DNA from: Heterocephalus glaber
Taxonomy: Eukaryota > Chordata > Mammalia > Rodentia > Bathyergidae
Direction: 5' to 3'
NCBI RefSeq assembly: GCF_000247695.1
Contig: NW_004624781.1
Coordinates: 5,070,252 to 5,134,251, forward strand
DNA: 64,000 nucleotides
The notes beneath the pieces are model-generated. The model was not told where the DNA came from, ran no database searches, and saw only the letters and a list, made by a program, of their open reading frames with translations. Position 1 is the first letter of the stretch. The number at the start of each line of letters is the position of its first letter. The translations under genes and the position numbers were made by a program. Below are positions 63,542-64,000 of the stretch, piece by piece.

Positions 63542-64000
63542 ATAATAGTTAAATTCATTATTCCTATTGCTATACTAATGTTATTGATCTTCTCTTCTGG
63601 GTGTTCAACCATGTAAGTCCAGAGACCAAAACTAAAAAGATAACTAGGCTAAAAAGACAGCCAATATTTTGGCTCTGGCCCTCCAAGATCAACAAAGATC
63701 CAAGACATAAAAAAACCTTTTCTATATTTTTGATGTCATTCAACCTCCTAAACAAAGAAATTGTTAAACACCAAAGCTACATCTGCCATTTGCCAAAGGA
63801 ATGTCACCTAAAAAAAAAAAAAAATCTCCCATGCTTTCACAAAAAACAATATGGTCAAACAAGGTGGTAACATATCCTGATGGCTAACACTGACAAAAGC
63901 TCTATACAGAGCCGGTCCCAGCACCCGGAAGGAAGCTCCCCGCCTCCATCCCAAGCTCCTAGGGCAGAGAAGGTGAGCCGTGCGGGTGCCAGAAGCACCG
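63542..64000. other. Unassigned sequence at window end
   Basis: AT-rich to 63,880 with an 89-codon plus-strand frame (63,601-63,870), Lys-rich and without a recognised domain. The last 100 bp become GC-rich with CpGs and contain gcagagaag|gtgagc, a good splice-donor match. This could be an ERV remnant or the edge of a gene starting beyond the window; neither can be supported. Confidence 0.35.

Noticed and set aside
63601..63870. Lys-rich 89-codon frame considered as a retroviral zinc-knuckle remnant
   Set aside because: Spacing of Cys and His residues does not fit a CCHC knuckle, and the Lys runs come from poly(A).

Overview
This window is nuclear DNA from a mammal, almost certainly a rodent outside the mouse/rat group. 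The evidence is its interspersed repeats: 7SL-derived B1 monomers, many with an internal duplication of about 30 bp; composite B1-dID elements (B1 joined to a shortened tRNA-like ID unit); and many tRNA-like ID elements reading GGGGATTTAGCTCAGTGGTT...GAGTTCGATCCCCGGTACC followed by A-rich tails. The exact ID type is not the murine or guinea-pig form. My best inference is a beaver-like (castorimorph) rodent, but the species cannot be proven from the sequence alone.

No protein-coding gene can be annotated with confidence. Nearly every open reading frame is short and lies in a SINE, a simple repeat or a decayed LINE/LTR copy. The one plausible genic signal is a CpG-enriched stretch at 38,780-39,460. 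It contains a well-matched RFX X-box (39,418-39,431) beside a minus-strand ATG in good Kozak context (39,419), a possible promoter and first coding exon of an unidentified gene. The rest looks intergenic or intronic.

Layout: 1-12 kb is dense in ID, B1 and B1-dID copies, with a Tigger-like DNA transposon (1.0-1.3 kb), L2 pieces and a hAT-like fragment (10.8 kb). 12-27 kb has longer single-copy stretches with MIR and L2 fossils, an LTR at 22.5-23.0 kb and a perfect 22-bp palindrome at 26,417. 27-38 kb holds LINE-1 fragments (3' end of ORF2 at 28.9-29.4 kb; a degraded L1 from 35.4 to 38.1 kb split by SINEs) and two MLT1-type LTRs. 38-44 kb contains the candidate promoter and an ancient L1 3' end. 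44-52 kb has antisense L1, a small hAT-like inverted-repeat element (46,655-46,733), a THE1/MST-like LTR packed with SINEs (48.9-50.1 kb) and a 2-kb ancient hAT-like transposon (50.15-52.1 kb). 55-64 kb has an MST-like LTR, a MaLR retroelement with internal sequence (57,777-60,463), a decayed antisense ERVL pol segment (61.37-62.34 kb) and AT-rich DNA with recent ID insertions.

The main story is layered retrotransposition. Many ID copies still have 9-16 bp target-site duplications, so their insertion order can be read directly, including IDs inserted into the A-rich linkers of B1-dID elements and SINEs nested in LTRs. I found no convincing new biological system.
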